A stretch of 64,000 bases of DNA from Taxillus chinensis (GCA_023512835.1 CM042090.1:3565826-3629825); one strand, 5' to 3'; counted from the stretch's first letter, positions 48,590-60,480 are shown. The notes: generated by a model not told the origin, from the sequence alone. Numbers and translations: made by a program.

Positions 48590-49545
48590 TACAAAGTAAG
48601 GAAGTAAAGATGCGGAATAAGGATCTAAGTCTTCTACTAACACGGAGTAAAGAATCCAGGCGATCACTCGCAAGGAGTAAAGAAATGAAGATGCGGAATA
48701 AGGATCTAAGTTTTCCACTAACATGGAGTAAAGAATCCAAACGATCACTCGCAAGGAGTAAGGAAGTGAAGACATGGAACAAGGATCCGAGTCTTCCACT
48801 TGTACGGAGTAAGGAAGTGAAGACACGGAATAAGGATCCGAGTCTTCCACTCGCATGGAGTAAGGAAATGAAGACACGAAATAAGGATCCGAGTCTTCCA
48901 CTCGCACAGAGTAAGGAAGTGAAGACACGGAATAAGGATTCGAGTCTTCCACTGACACGGAGTAAGGAAGTGAAGACACGGAATAAGGATCTGAGTCTTC
49001 CACTCGCACGGAGTAAGGAAGTGAAGACACAAAATAAGGATCTGAGTCTTCCACTTGAACGGAGTAAGCAAGTGAAGACACAGAATAAAGATCCGAGTTT
49101 TCTACTCACACAAAGTAAGGAACGCTGATACGGAATAAGGGATTCGAGTATTCCACTCACATGGAGTAAGGAACGCTGATACGGAATAAGGGATTCAAGT
49201 GTTCAATTAATACGGAGTAAGGAACGCTGATACGGAATAAGGGATCCAAGTGTTCAATTGATACGAAGTAAGGAACACTGATATGAAATAAGGGATCCGA
49301 GTGTTCAATTGACACAAATTAAAGTAAAGAACACTGTTACGAAATAAGAGATCCGAGTGTTCAATTGACACGAAGTAAGGAACTTTAATACGGAATAAGC
49401 ATCTTGACACAAATTAAAGTAAGGAACACTGTTACGAAATAAGAGATCCGAGTGTTCAATTAACACGAAGTAAGGAACTTTAATACGGAATAAGCATTTG
49501 AGCCTTCCAATAGTTTGGAATAAATCTCCATAATACGGAATAAGG
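48590..49545. repeat. 51-bp minisatellite, about 18 copies, in LTR E3
   Basis: The unit contains GGAGTAAGGAAGTGAAGACA, then CGGAATAAGGATCCGAGTC and TTCCACTCGCAC. Successive GGAGTAAGG words are 51 bp apart (for example 48806 and 48857). The right third uses a variant, GGAACGCTGATACGGAATAA with TTCAATT, of the same period. Because 51 is divisible by 3, long frames stay open on both strands, for example a 17-residue NKDPSLPLARSKEVKTR repeat. I do not regard these as genes. Confidence 0.93.
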
Positions 49546-50173
49546 AAGATCTTGTTCTAATTACTTACTAAGTCAATTCAGCTCATTAACACTCAAATAA
49601 CTTGTTGTGTCCCGATGTATGATAATATTCGTTGAAGACATTAATATCATCTAACACGTGGATCACTTAGACACATGGACTAAACCTTTAATGGAATTGG
49701 AACTATGTAAAGCTAGCTTAATACGCTCATGCTTCCAATTTCTCGAGTCCCTCATCCATAGCATTTAAATGAGAGACACTTTTCAATGAGAAGATCATCA
49801 ATACAGCTCATTATCCGGTAAGAGTTAGTTTAAGTTCCAAGAAGTCTATTTAGGAATGTATATAAAATTTACAGTCGCGGATACTTGTAAATGTGTGTTT
49901 TAGAATTTGAATTATCTGTGCTAGAGTATGAGTGCTACTGTAAACAGAGAGAGATAATTTTTCAGTAGAGAAAAGTTGGTGCAAATAGCTTTGTCTGCTT
50001 TCCATTTTGTTGTACTTATCATATTGATAATAAAACAAAATACTTCTACTATATCTGATTGTTTTTCGCATAGACTTCATTTTTGAATCAGTATTAGTGT
50101 TGTGCCAAGTAGAAGAGAAGAAATTTTTAAAGAGCCTATTCACCCCCTCTAGACTCTCAGGACCAACAATAAC

Positions 50174-51080
50174 AATTTGGCAACTTTTGAATTTCTTAAC
50201 TTAGGGTACTCACATACGGTACAACAAAAGCCAAATTTTAGCTAAAAAATAGCTTTTGCTGTAAAAATATCATACAATGGGCTCTCTTTGCTACAATAAA
50301 TTTAGCTAACGATCAAATAATTGGCCAAAATCAACCCGTGAATAAAACTAGCCAAAATTTTTAACCAATTCTTCTCTCAACTTCTTTTTCCTCTTGTGAC
50401 TGTACTACAACTGGATCATAAATTTGTGCTGGCACTACAACATGCAATTTACCGGATCCATCGTCCCCTCCCCCTCTCCTTGTAGATTTTGATCTAGTTA
50501 TTTGCATGTTCATTAGATCTGTGGAGCGGCGATGATTTAATTTACACAACCTAAGTGGTTCATCGAATCTAGAGACGAAGAGTTGTTGCATCAGATAATA
50601 TATGGAAGAGGCATTGTAATAGGTAATTCGCTAAATTTATCATCTCTCTCTCTCTAGATCTCAATTTAGTTGTTTGTTCGAATCTATGAAGGCGGTCAAA
50701 TCTGTGGAGATTGTTCATTGGAACCAGAGGGTAAGAATAGAAAGAAAAATGAGATGCTAGAATAAATAATACTTGAAATTTTTAAAAAATGATTGATCAA
50801 ATTTAAAATTTTATTTTTTTAACTAAACTTTAGGTAAATAATGAACCTCATAATATAATACAGCTTTTATTGAGGGTAGTGTGAATATTCGAATGAAAAA
50901 TTACCAAATTCATTGTGGATTCTGGATGGTGGACGTGACAAATGTGATTGATTATAGGATTGGCTCGCTTCAGTGGCAATGGTTAAAAAGAATATCATGA
51001 TTACCCACTAAAATGAGCAGATTATTTATTTGTTTATTTGTTTATTTATTTTGGGTTTGACCGTCTGGGTGGGGAAATTA
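50174..51080. other. 5' flank of the ORRM1 gene
   Basis: AT-rich sequence with CAAAATTTTAGCTAAA-type words at 50230-50360 and a TC tract near 50645. It may include a decayed MITE (AT arms around 50400-50750), but no terminal repeats could be fixed. An in-frame TGA at 51081 limits the ORRM1 start. Confidence 0.4.
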
Positions 51081-51116
51081 TGAGGACTGGACTGCAGTGT
51101 GTTGATACTGGGGTGG

Positions 51117-54100
51117 ATGGGATTTGCAGCCATGTTAGTTTGCCTCCCAGTATCCGCTGCCATCAACATAGCCCAAAACTTCTGCGTTAAACCTAGGAAC
51201 TACGTTTGCATTTCTCCCAAGTTAAGCTCGAGCCTTCCCGATTCATCCAAGACTGGCAAGCGTGATATCAGCTTCAATGTGTCGTCCTATCCTTCTTCTT
51301 ACGTTACTTCCCGGGCGAGAACTAGGACAACGTCCGTAAAACCGGCTGTGGTATCCACCGCCAGGGACCGTCACCACTGGATGGTGGTGTTGGAAAAACC
51401 TATAGGAGTCGACTGCAAGGAAGATGTCATCAATTACTATGTCAAAACCTTGGAAACAGTTTTGGGCAGGTTAATTATTTTCTGGGTTCCACATTTTTTT
51501 TCCCGGGGATTTTATTTTATTTTTGTTTCTAGTCGTTAAATTCATTTCTGGTTTCCTCAATTTTGGTCTCAACAGCGAGAGTGAGGCTCGGAAGCGTATA
51601 TATGATGTTTCTTGTGAATCCCATTTTGGATTCTGTTGCGATATGGAGGAAAATGCTTCACTCGAGCTTGCTCGTAAGTCTCAATTCTTACAAAATGCCT
51701 GATATAAAATTTATTGCCACTCAGTAGTTTCTATTACCCATTGATGTTTTAGTTTAATCCGTTAAAATTTCTGGGTTTTCAAGGGTTTTCAACCACGCTC
51801 ATTTATTGCTGCACGAACTGTTCAAATGTTGAGTATGGATATTTTATTTATGCGTTTTAAACTGAAATGTGTGTGCTGATGTGAATGCAATTTCTTGCAT
51901 TTGTCCTAGGTTTACCGGGTGTTTTGTCTGTCAGGCCTGACCCAGATCCTAATTGTTCAAGTAAGGACTATAGTTTGCCCATCGTCCACTCTGGTATTGG
52001 AAGTGCATTCTTATTTCCCACGGGGAGCTCTAAACACTGGCTTGTTAGAATGAACAAGCCAGGAGTTGAAGTTGTCACTAAGGCACAGATGGTTGATTTT
52101 TGTGTTCATATTCTAAAAAAGGTGTTGGGGAAGTAAGTATGATGCTTGAACTATTATGTGCTATGGGCCTCCAGTGCTATATTTATTTTTCTTTGTCTTT
52201 TTTGTTCATGATAGGCATCAATTCATTTTTTTGCAGTGAAAGGGATGCCCAAATGTGTATATATCACATTTCTTGGCAATCAAATTTTGGTTTCTGTTGT
52301 GAACTTGACAAGGAATGTGCGCAGGAATTGGCTGGTCAATATTCACCCTTTACATTCTTCAAGTATGTGTTCTGTATGAGAATTAGTAGTTTGAGAATAA
52401 TTGCTCATGCTCTGCAGGTGTGCCTGGTGTAATATCTGTTCAGCCTGATGAAAATTTTGAGTCAAGCAATAAGGATTATGGAGGTTCATCCTGCTAGTGA
52501 TATTTGCTTGTTAAATTTCTTAATGATAAGTTAGTTATGTGCAATTTCTTAACCACTGCTCTTTCTGCTTGCTTAAAAATTATTTGCATTGCCACAAAAT
52601 TTTTCCATTCATGTACTTTTGATAGTCGACCTTTGATTGGTGAATGCTTTGACAACCAAAAGATCAAGAAGGAGGATGCTGCTATGGTTTTTGAAATTGT
52701 CAATAAGAATCATTGAATTCTGAAACAGATCTTGACTACATTGATACGAGTCAGTCCTACGTAATGTTTTCTTATTTATGAACGAGAAAGGAAGAACAGT
52801 TAAGAAGTAAAGGGCCATCTATTGCATATGATATGACAACAAAATGTTGATGTTGTTAATGAATGTCCATTAAGTTGAGCCAGTTAGAGGATTTATTTGC
52901 TTATTTAGTTATCATCCATTCCATGTAAATATATGTAGATTGTGATTCAAAAAAAGCATTATAAAAGTGATTTATGTTGTCCGGATGGACATCCATATTG
53001 TTATATCTTATACCCATTTAAACTATCAGCTAGGGCTAAGTGATTACTTTGTTTCTTTTTTCCTTTCTATATTTTTTTCTCTCACCAACTAGGCTTCCAA
53101 TCCTTGCTCCTCTATTGTTAAACTTTTTATTTTGGTATCAATATACTAATATTTATTTATTTAAAATAAAATACATAAATTAACTTTTTTCCCTCCTTTT
53201 TTTCACAACCTGCTCCAATACTAATTATATTGTGTCATGTAGGTTATAATCCGCTAAGTTCTACTGAAGTGTTTTATTCTTCTGGAGCAAATCAATCATC
53301 TAACATGAGAACAAAGAAACTTTTTGTTACTGGTATGTTCCTTGTAGCTTAACTTTTTTTGTGACATGTATGTTCCTTTTTGAATTAATATACTTTTTTC
53401 ACCTATGCTTGCTCTTTTCTGGAACGACTTAAAGTTCTACTGAATGGTTGTCCTGTATTGCAAAATGTGTTTCCTCTATTGATTCTATAACTACCAAACT
53501 TTATTGGAAGTGGAAGTGCATCGTTTATAATGCAAAGATTCTGTAACTACCAAACTTAATTGGAAGTGGTAGGTAGCACATTTTATATAATGCAACACCT
53601 CATGCTTATGCATGCCACTTTCTTCACTATAGGCAGTTTTATATTTACTTAAATGCTGAAGATGCTTATTTTTCAACAGGCCTATCATTCTATACATCTG
53701 AGAAAACCTTACGTGCAGCATTTGAAGGTTTTGGCGAGCTTGTTGAAGGTTTTTATTTTTCCTCCATTTCCCCCCATATGCTCTTTGTTAGTGTCACGTC
53801 AATAATGGATTTTTTTCCTCAGCAGTTCGGATTATAATGGACAAGATTTCTAAAAGGTCCAAAGGATACGGATTTGTGGAGTACACCACTGAAGAAGCTG
53901 CCAGTGCAGCTCTCAAAGAGATGAATGGCAAGGTTAGTACCTCATGAGCCTTTGATGTAAACCAGTTCTGATTCATTCTACATGCAGCTGAAAAACTTCA
54001 AAATCTGACCAAATGATAATTGTTCATGGTTTCGCAGATTATTAATGGCTGGATGATAATTGTTGATGTTGCAAAAAGTAACCCACCAAAATATATCAGG

Positions 54101-54133
54101 GGCCAGCCGAGACCCCAGCAGCTGCCTGTCTGA
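51117..54133 (+). CDS. ORRM1: Organelle RRM domain-containing protein 1 (chloroplast RNA editing factor), 9 exons
   Basis: Exons: 51117-51469, 51576-51673, 51910-52132, 52237-52334, 52418-52483, 53243-53332, 53680-53748, 53826-53932, 54038-54133; all introns are GT-AG and the frame is kept throughout (1200 nt, 399 aa). Residues 1 to about 80 are Ser/Arg/Lys-rich with few acids, fitting a plastid transit peptide. Box 1 of the RIP/MORF type runs from about 86 (HHWMVVLEKP) to FGFCCDM and LPGVLSVRPD. Box 2 runs from 193 (HWLVRMNKPG) to FGFCCELD and VPGVISVQPD. The RRM covers 304-382, with RNP2 LFVTGL (306-311) and RNP1 KGYGFVEY (345-352). Two truncated RIP boxes plus one RRM is the ORRM1 architecture. 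In Arabidopsis and maize ORRM1 is needed for C-to-U editing of many plastid transcripts and binds PPR editing factors. The ATG at 51117 is the first after an upstream in-frame stop at 51081; Met6 is an alternative. AATAAA at 54357 is a possible poly(A) signal. No disabling change is seen. Confidence 0.95.
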
Positions 54134-55190
54134 TAGGTGCGAGAGAGACAAATGGGAGGATTGGCTATGCAACATGCTTTGTCCAGAATCCCATGTGAAC
54201 ACAAATGGACGAATTAATATTTTGATTGGTTGATGAAGATACCTTTACGTGAATGTAGAATTTGTAACCCAAAAAAAACAATTGAGTTCTCTCATGATAT
54301 TCATTTCAAATTCACCTTACACGCTTTGTAAACATGATACACAGATTCGTTAGTAAAATAAAATATAATATAATTTATGTGCATGTAAGAATATTATTTC
54401 CTTTAATTTACTAAAATAATATTTTATTAATTTGTCCCTTATAAAATTTATTTCCCGAAAAAATAAAATGACAAACATTCGCACCATGCAGAGGTCTTAT
54501 TTAAAAGTTAAAACCATATAAAACTGAGTGTTTGAAAATAGGATAATACTACGTACAGGTACATTATGGAGGTAATCCGCGTAGGAGCATCTTTACTATC
54601 GTTGGATTGATATTATTATTTTTTTAAGATTATTTTTTCTGTGGAGGTATATGATTAAATAATTTATGATTTTAACGTAAACTTTTCATAGAACCTTTTA
54701 ATGCAAAGTAAAACTTATAAAACATATAAATGCCATCGAAGTTTAATATTTACTAATATAAAAATAAAAACATATGTTTCGTCGTAATGCATTTTTGTTA
54801 TTGCTATTAAGCTCAAGTTTAACCTTATTTTGAACAATATTTTTTTTTATTTCGGTATATCCATTTTTCCATCCTTGCATCAGAAGAGTCAACATGTTGA
54901 TGAATAACTCACCCAAAAAAACTACAAAGCCATTGTTTTCTCACGCATAACTTATACAATCATAAATCATGAGTAATCTTGTACTTTTCAAATGAACTAA
55001 TAAATCAATAATAACATTCCAAGTGATGTCAATAACAAGAACCATTACAATATTCACAACCTGTATTACACGTAACAACTAATACAACTTTTCACAAACC
55101 CTTATCTAGGACAAATAAATAAACAACATGATAAGTTACAAAATCCATAACAATACAACTAAAAGGTAAGTCTCGCCTAACACTGGCTTT
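54134..55190. other. 3' flank of ORRM1 and intergenic sequence
   Basis: It contains the ORRM1 3' UTR, then AT-rich sequence with no gene or transposon ends that I can support. Confidence 0.5.
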
Positions 55191-55399
55191 CAGGAGCGGC
55201 TCCATAAAATTTATTTAGGGTGTTCAATATTTACTACAAATTTTAAATATAACATCACAAAAAAATTACATAAAATGCTATTAAATTCTCAGTCGTATAA
55301 GTCTTTAAATATAACATCACTACAAAAATACAAAGAAATTTCATAAAATCCTGCTACGAGTCTTCATAGCTTGATATCGTTGCATGAAAGATTCATTAT
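55191..55399 (-). pseudogene. hAT transposase C-terminal tail and 3' end, split by LTR B2
   Basis: Read on the minus strand from 55399, the frame runs NESFMQRYQAMKTRSRIL to a stop, which completes the dimerisation-domain tail that breaks off at 58772 (ESDIFDSID). The sequence CAGGAGCGGCTCC at 55191 resembles hAT terminal repeats (compare CAGGGCCGGCCC in the element at 27839-29179) and probably marks the element's 3' end. Confidence 0.72.
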
Positions 55400-57952
55400 T
55401 GTTGGACCCCATTTTGTCCGAGTTGGACATACACATTTATTTTTCACTTTAAACTTCGTTCATATTTGTTAATCACTTTGTACAGATAAATAAAGTGACG
55501 TGATCACCGATCTGAGAGGGAGATTTCAATGACTTCTTCAAAAAGGCTTTCAAATGCCAAAGAGCCAGTTTCGGGTGATAGAAAATCAAATTTGAAGATC
55601 AACGCCTTCGACCGTGCTCGATTCTAAGGTCAAACGAGGGAGTTATGGTCAAAACCGTATTTGGACCGTTAACGATGGTCAACTAGTGGCCAATATTCAA
55701 AACGACACTCCGAATCAGGTCACAAACCCCATTTTCTTAATCCTTTCATTATTCTGAGAATTTTGACGTATATATTGCATATATTTGCTCATAGAGCTTA
55801 TTTGTTTTTTTAAAAAAAGCCTTTTTAGTAATAAAATAGTTTAGAGACGCGCAATACAGTTTCGACACAAAAATAAACTTATTTTTAAGAAAAAAAGGAT
55901 ACGAGGTCGCTCGTCGTGATTCTCCGAGTCCAAAAATAAATTTTTTACATTTTATTAAAAATCGGGTTATTCCGCCAATCCTAAAAGCTCAAAATATCAG
56001 TTAAAAATTATAAAATTAAGTATTTTTTTCTTTTCTTTTTTTTATTCTTTCCTGCCTGACCACATGTCGACTTTTCATTGGTTCATAATAATAAAACAAA
56101 AAAAATCAAATAAACAAAATAAAATCAAAATACATTAAACACAAACCACTCATTTTCTTTAATCTTATCTCTATCTTCCTCCTCTTCTCTCTCCCTCAAC
56201 CGTGTCTTCTTCCTTGAACCCACGCCATGACCGCCGTGATCCCAGAGGACCACCGGACCACCACGCCTTGCCCATCCTCCCAGCTCATCGCCTCTCTCCC
56301 GCACATCCCAACCCAAATCATGGTTCGAACCATAGTCATCTCCTCTGTCTCAAATCTAACCCCTCAAGCCATTAAACCAAACCAACCTCATCTGTGCGCC
56401 CAGAGCTCGAACCCATGGTCAAGTATTCGAATCACCTCGCCAACTCAAGTTGAACCCTTCTTCTTCCTCTATTTAAACCCAAACCGAGCACAATTACAGG
56501 GGGGCTCTCGGAAATCAAAAAAGAGAAAAGAATAACCAAACCACAATCTCTAAATTTCTCACCTCCCTCAATCCCTAGAGAGTCCCCCGGCCGAAAAACA
56601 TATCGCCGGTCAGCCATAGAAAGCCACAACCCTCCCTTGATCTCACCATCATTTCAAAATCCCCACCTAAAGCCACACAAGAAACCACCTTCATCCTTCC
56701 CGTACTTCCCTTCCACGATGCAGACGGTTCCATCAGCTACCCCATCCTCTGGCCGACGCAGACGTCCCTAATAGTGATGTACCTCAGCCCCTCGGCAACC
56801 TAACAGAGCCGCTGTCCCCGCCGATTCAAGCTGTTGCAGACCAGAGACGTCCCATTTTGCTGGGAAGGCATACCACGGGTCAAGTGTGTCATTGGGGCTG
56901 GGCTTACAGTCATCCCTGTGTGATCCCGAGCAGCTGAAGCAAGGAAGAAGGAGGCGAGGAAGCAACCCAACGCACCACAGTGGTCAGCTGGTATCCAAAG
57001 AGCATAAAGAGGCATCTCAGTGCGCAGTCTTGAAGAAGAAGAAATTCCTATTGATTGTTTGGTTGGTTTCTGTTTTACTTTGGTTTTCTTCCATTTCCAG
57101 CTACCATGTTCGTTTACGTCCATGTCTGCTAGTGTGTTTTTCATTAGTCATTTTTGTCTTCTATACCTGGATGATGGGTTGGTTTGTTTGCGTGTTACCA
57201 CTGTTTCGTATATGGCCCTTATCCTTGAGAGATTTTTGTGTCAAAATGCAGTGTAGATTGTGAATGCATGTTTTCAAATCAAAAACAAAAAAAAGGTGGT
57301 CAAAGAAAGGGGTTGATCCTTCTGTTTGTATGTCAAGTTTGGTTTCTAGTGTTAATATTGGGATTTGATTTTCAAAAACTACTGTGTCTTTTGTTTAGCT
57401 CCTGACCCGATTTACTTGCTTGTTCTTAAATAATAAAAACCAAGGGGTAGGAATGTACTTGTCTTTGCTATTTCTGACTCGAGATCCATGTTTTCAAAGG
57501 AAAAGAGAGTTCCTTGTTTTCATTTAATCTATTACAGTACGTTTTAATATCCCTGAGCCTCATTCATTCTGTTTGGTCCATCGTGTGAACTCGTTTTGCA
57601 TAATTGATGGTGATTGAAGCATGGGTGTTTCATTGAGCCGTGGGTTTTGTTCATAAAAATGTGTTTACATGCTGAATGTGCATGCTCAAACGTGTCTGCT
57701 ATTATTCTGAGTTTTGCTTGTGTTGTGGGTGTCTTGGGATCTACATGCTGGATGTGTCTCCTCTGCTTATGTTTGGATATGTCTTAGCCTAAAAAAACGT
57801 GTTCATACATTTGGTCTTGTCATTTATGTAATTTTTAAATTTACTTCTTGTTTTTTTTTTTGTTTTTTTACTAGTGGCCATAGGAAAATGTTAGAATTGG
57901 CCATTAATTGTGTAAATATGTGTTTCTCACTGTAAATAAGTACATAGTAAAA

Positions 57953-57983
<31 letters not shown>

Positions 57984-58766
57984 AAAGAAAAGAGAGTAAA
58001 AAAAGAGAGGGAAAAAGGATGAAAAAAAGAAGAGAGATTTTTGTTTTATTTTGTGGATGTCACTCACACACACAAACATTTTTACTTGTATTTTTTTTTT
58101 GAAATTGTTTAAAAAATATTTTCTTAAAAAAAAAAAAAAAAAGGCGAAACAATCAAAAAAAAAAATTGTTTCACAAAAACAATCTCTTTAAGGATTTTTT
58201 TTCCTAAGAATAAAAGGGATTTTTTTCATTTTAAATCTTTTTAGAGTTTCATTTTTGGACTTAAGTAAAATTTAGGACTTTGTATCCTTTGGTTAAGACT
58301 CACTTTTAATTTTGTAGAAAACAATTTGATTTTTTTTTACTTTAAATGTAGAAAATAAAAAGAAATGACAAAACTTTAGGATCCCTTTAGATCTCTTAGG
58401 TAAATTGAATTTAATTTCAAATGTAAACAAATAATTTAGAAAAATAAAACAAGTAGAACTTTAGGCCGTAAGCAAATTTGACATTAATTTTAGATTAGTT
58501 AATTTTAAGTCAAATGGTTAAAATAAATTAGAAACCTCTAAAATCTTAAGATAAGTACCGAAAGGGCATTGCAGGGGTGTTAATCTTTTTTCGCACATAA
58601 CAAATTTTCGAATCAAGCTTCGGTGACATAGATTATTTTAGGTGACCAACTGTAACCTAAAAACAGTTGGTGGTGACTTTATTCTTTTTTATCACCATTC
58701 AGATGAAGGGTGGAGAACCGCATCTCCAAAAGCGGATTTCTTTTTGGATGAAATCTGGTGATGATA
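55400..58766 (+). mobile_element. Solo LTR B2, TSD ATTAT
   Basis: It starts TGTTGGACCCCATTTTGTCC and ends AATCTGGTGATGATA (terminal CA changed to TA). A perfect TSD, ATTAT, lies at 55395-55399 and 58767-58771. It is an inverted relative of B1. A TATA (CTATTTAAACCC, 56468) lies about 1.07 kb in, followed by a CCCTAGAGAGTCCCCC leader. The short frames in 56227-57263 have no recognised domain. Its insertion splits the hAT transposase. With no internal sequence it is a solo LTR 3367 bp long, which is unusually long. Confidence 0.92.
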
Positions 58767-58771
58767 ATTAT

Positions 58772-59390
58772 CAATGCTATCAAATATATCACTTTCAATA
58801 TATGTAACCAAACAATTATTCATCCATTGATTTCCCATTTGATTGCACAATTGATTCTTGATATATTTTATTGCTGAAAAATTTCTTTCTACTATTGAAG
58901 TCGTGACAGGAAGGGTCAAAAATAACTTCACAAGCAGATAAACTATTGTATATATGACATCCTTCTCCATCTCTATCATCTTACTAGAAAGCTCATCAAT
59001 TTTATTTAGTTTTCTGAACATGTTATTAAATTGTACATCAACAATATAATTCTAAAGTTGAATGTCAAGTGCAATTTAATCTAACTTAGAAAAATCATAT
59101 GGATATAACTCTGCAAGACAAATCAACTTTTGCTTATCAAAAGCACAAAATAAATTACTAGGATTCAAACAAGCCATACAAAGCAGCAACTTTGTATTCG
59201 CTTATGAAAAACGACCGTTGAGCTTTTGAAGTTGCATATCTATGACTATGTAGAATAACTCAACACGAAAATAATGTGAATTTGTAATTTGAAAGGTTTG
59301 GTGTTGTAGCCTCCTATTAACTACAAATATTTCATCAATGTTCATGATATGAATATCATGTTTGTCACAAAATAATGACACTTCAAGAGA
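58772..59390 (-). pseudogene. hAT (zinc finger MYM/TTF-type) transposase relic
   Basis: The minus strand from about 59390 reads VSLFCDKHDIHIMNIDEIFV, HQTFQITNSHYFRVELFY, IDMQLQKLNGRFS, then with stops CLNPSNLFCAFDKQKLICL, and finally VYLLVKLFLTLPVTTSIVER, NFSAIKYIKNQLCNQMGNQW and CLVTYIESDIFDSIDN. This is the C-terminal third of the plant hAT transposases annotated as 'zinc finger MYM-type protein 1-like', including the hAT dimerisation motif (LPVTTSxVERxFS). Three or more stops lie near 59030-59190. LTR B2 interrupts it before the last 18 residues. Upstream it is fused to a copia relic, so the N-terminal half is missing. Confidence 0.85.
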
Positions 59391-60480
59391 GGCAAAAACA
59401 AAACAAAAGAAAAAGACAAACAATTGTACAAAACAAAAGAGGAAATAGGAAAAGTGTAGCTTTGGGTACCTTTGCGTAAGGCAATGGGAAGATCATCACT
59501 TGTAACGGGATCTGAGGCCGAAGAAGTAGGTACAGAACATGAATCAAGGGGTCAACGCCTGGAGTACACCTGAGTAATAGGATATTTGTGAACGGGACTT
59601 GTTACAGGCGCAGAAGGCGTGAGAGAATATACCAATACCTCATCATCATCAGCAACATCCTCCCCCTGAGTGGTGGGAGATGGAGAAGACAAAAAATAGG
59701 GTGTATCTTCCATGAAAGTAACATCAATAGAAACAAGATATTTGTTAAGACTAGGACAATAATATCAATACCCTTTTTGAAGACAAAGATAGCCAAGAAA
59801 AACATACTTTAAGGATTTAGGATTTAATTTAGTGAGTGCTACCAAATATTTTAGGATCAATTGGAAACATGGATTTGTGAGGAAAAATAGTTCGATAAGG
59901 AATTTCTCCATGAAGAACAGAGGAGGGCATACGATTAATTAAGAAACATGCAATAGAAACTACATAAGCCCAAAAAGATTTTGGAACATTCATTTGGAAT
60001 AAAAGGACACATGCAATTTCAAGAACATGTTTGTTTTTTCGTTCAGCCACACCATTTTGAGATGAAGTATTGACACAGGAAGTTTCATGAAGCATGCCAT
60101 ATTGAGTCATAAAATTTTGAAATAATAATTAGGTATATTCGTTGGCATTATCACTGCGAAAACGACGAATGAAAATATTAAATTAATTTTGGATTTAGAA
60201 AGCACAAAAGATAAAAAACAATTCAGAGTAATTTTTCATTAAATACAATCAAGTGACATGAAAATAATCATCCACAAAGGTAACAAAATATTTAAATTCA
60301 AGTTTTGATACAATAGGATAAGGTCGCCAAACATCAGAATGAACTAATTCAAAAGGAACACTAGCACGTTTATTATTAACATTACCAAATAATCAAAACT
60401 TGTGATACTACTAACGAGAAACATAATGTAATTCTTGAGTTTGATGAATTTGTTCCTCATAAATGGGGTTTTGAGTAACA
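59391..60480 (-). pseudogene. Ty1/copia integrase relic
   Basis: The minus strand from about 60390 reads NKRASVPFELVHSDVW, YFVTFVDDYFHVTWLYLMKN, RSDNANEY, then MTQYGMLHETSCVNTSSQNG, VAERKNKHVLEIA, FWAYVVSIACFLINRMPSSV and FPIDPKIFG. This is the integrase core of TNT1-like copia, with the catalytic Asp (HSDVW) and Asp (FVDDY) and the E of the QNGVAERKNKH block. Towards 59450 it reads TSDDLPIALRKGTQSYTFPI and ends SFVFASLE at the junction with the hAT relic. Several stops and frame changes show that it is inactive. The RT domain that should follow is absent. Confidence 0.85.

Larger units (their letters stand above)
45896..50168 (-). mobile_element. LTR E3 with nested LTR D1 and expanded minisatellite
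   Basis: On the minus strand it starts TGTTGGTCCTGAGAGTCTAG (ending at 50168) and ends GGATTTGATC...CCAACA (the last bases at 45896, split by D1). It is the inverted counterpart of E2. The left flank is ACAAT. The right flank gives ACAAT only with a 3-bp offset (50172-50176), so the TSD is not clean. Its net length without D1 is about 1.75 kb, longer than E1 and E2 because of the 51-bp array. Confidence 0.85.

Noticed and set aside
48563..49160. Several overlapping long open frames on both strands with 17-residue repeats
   Set aside because: They arise from the 51-bp tandem repeat, whose length is a multiple of 3, so all frames without a stop in one unit stay open. They lie inside solo LTR E3.
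56227..57263. Possible small genes with hydrophobic segments
   Set aside because: All lie within solo LTR B2 downstream of its TATA and have no conserved counterpart in B1.
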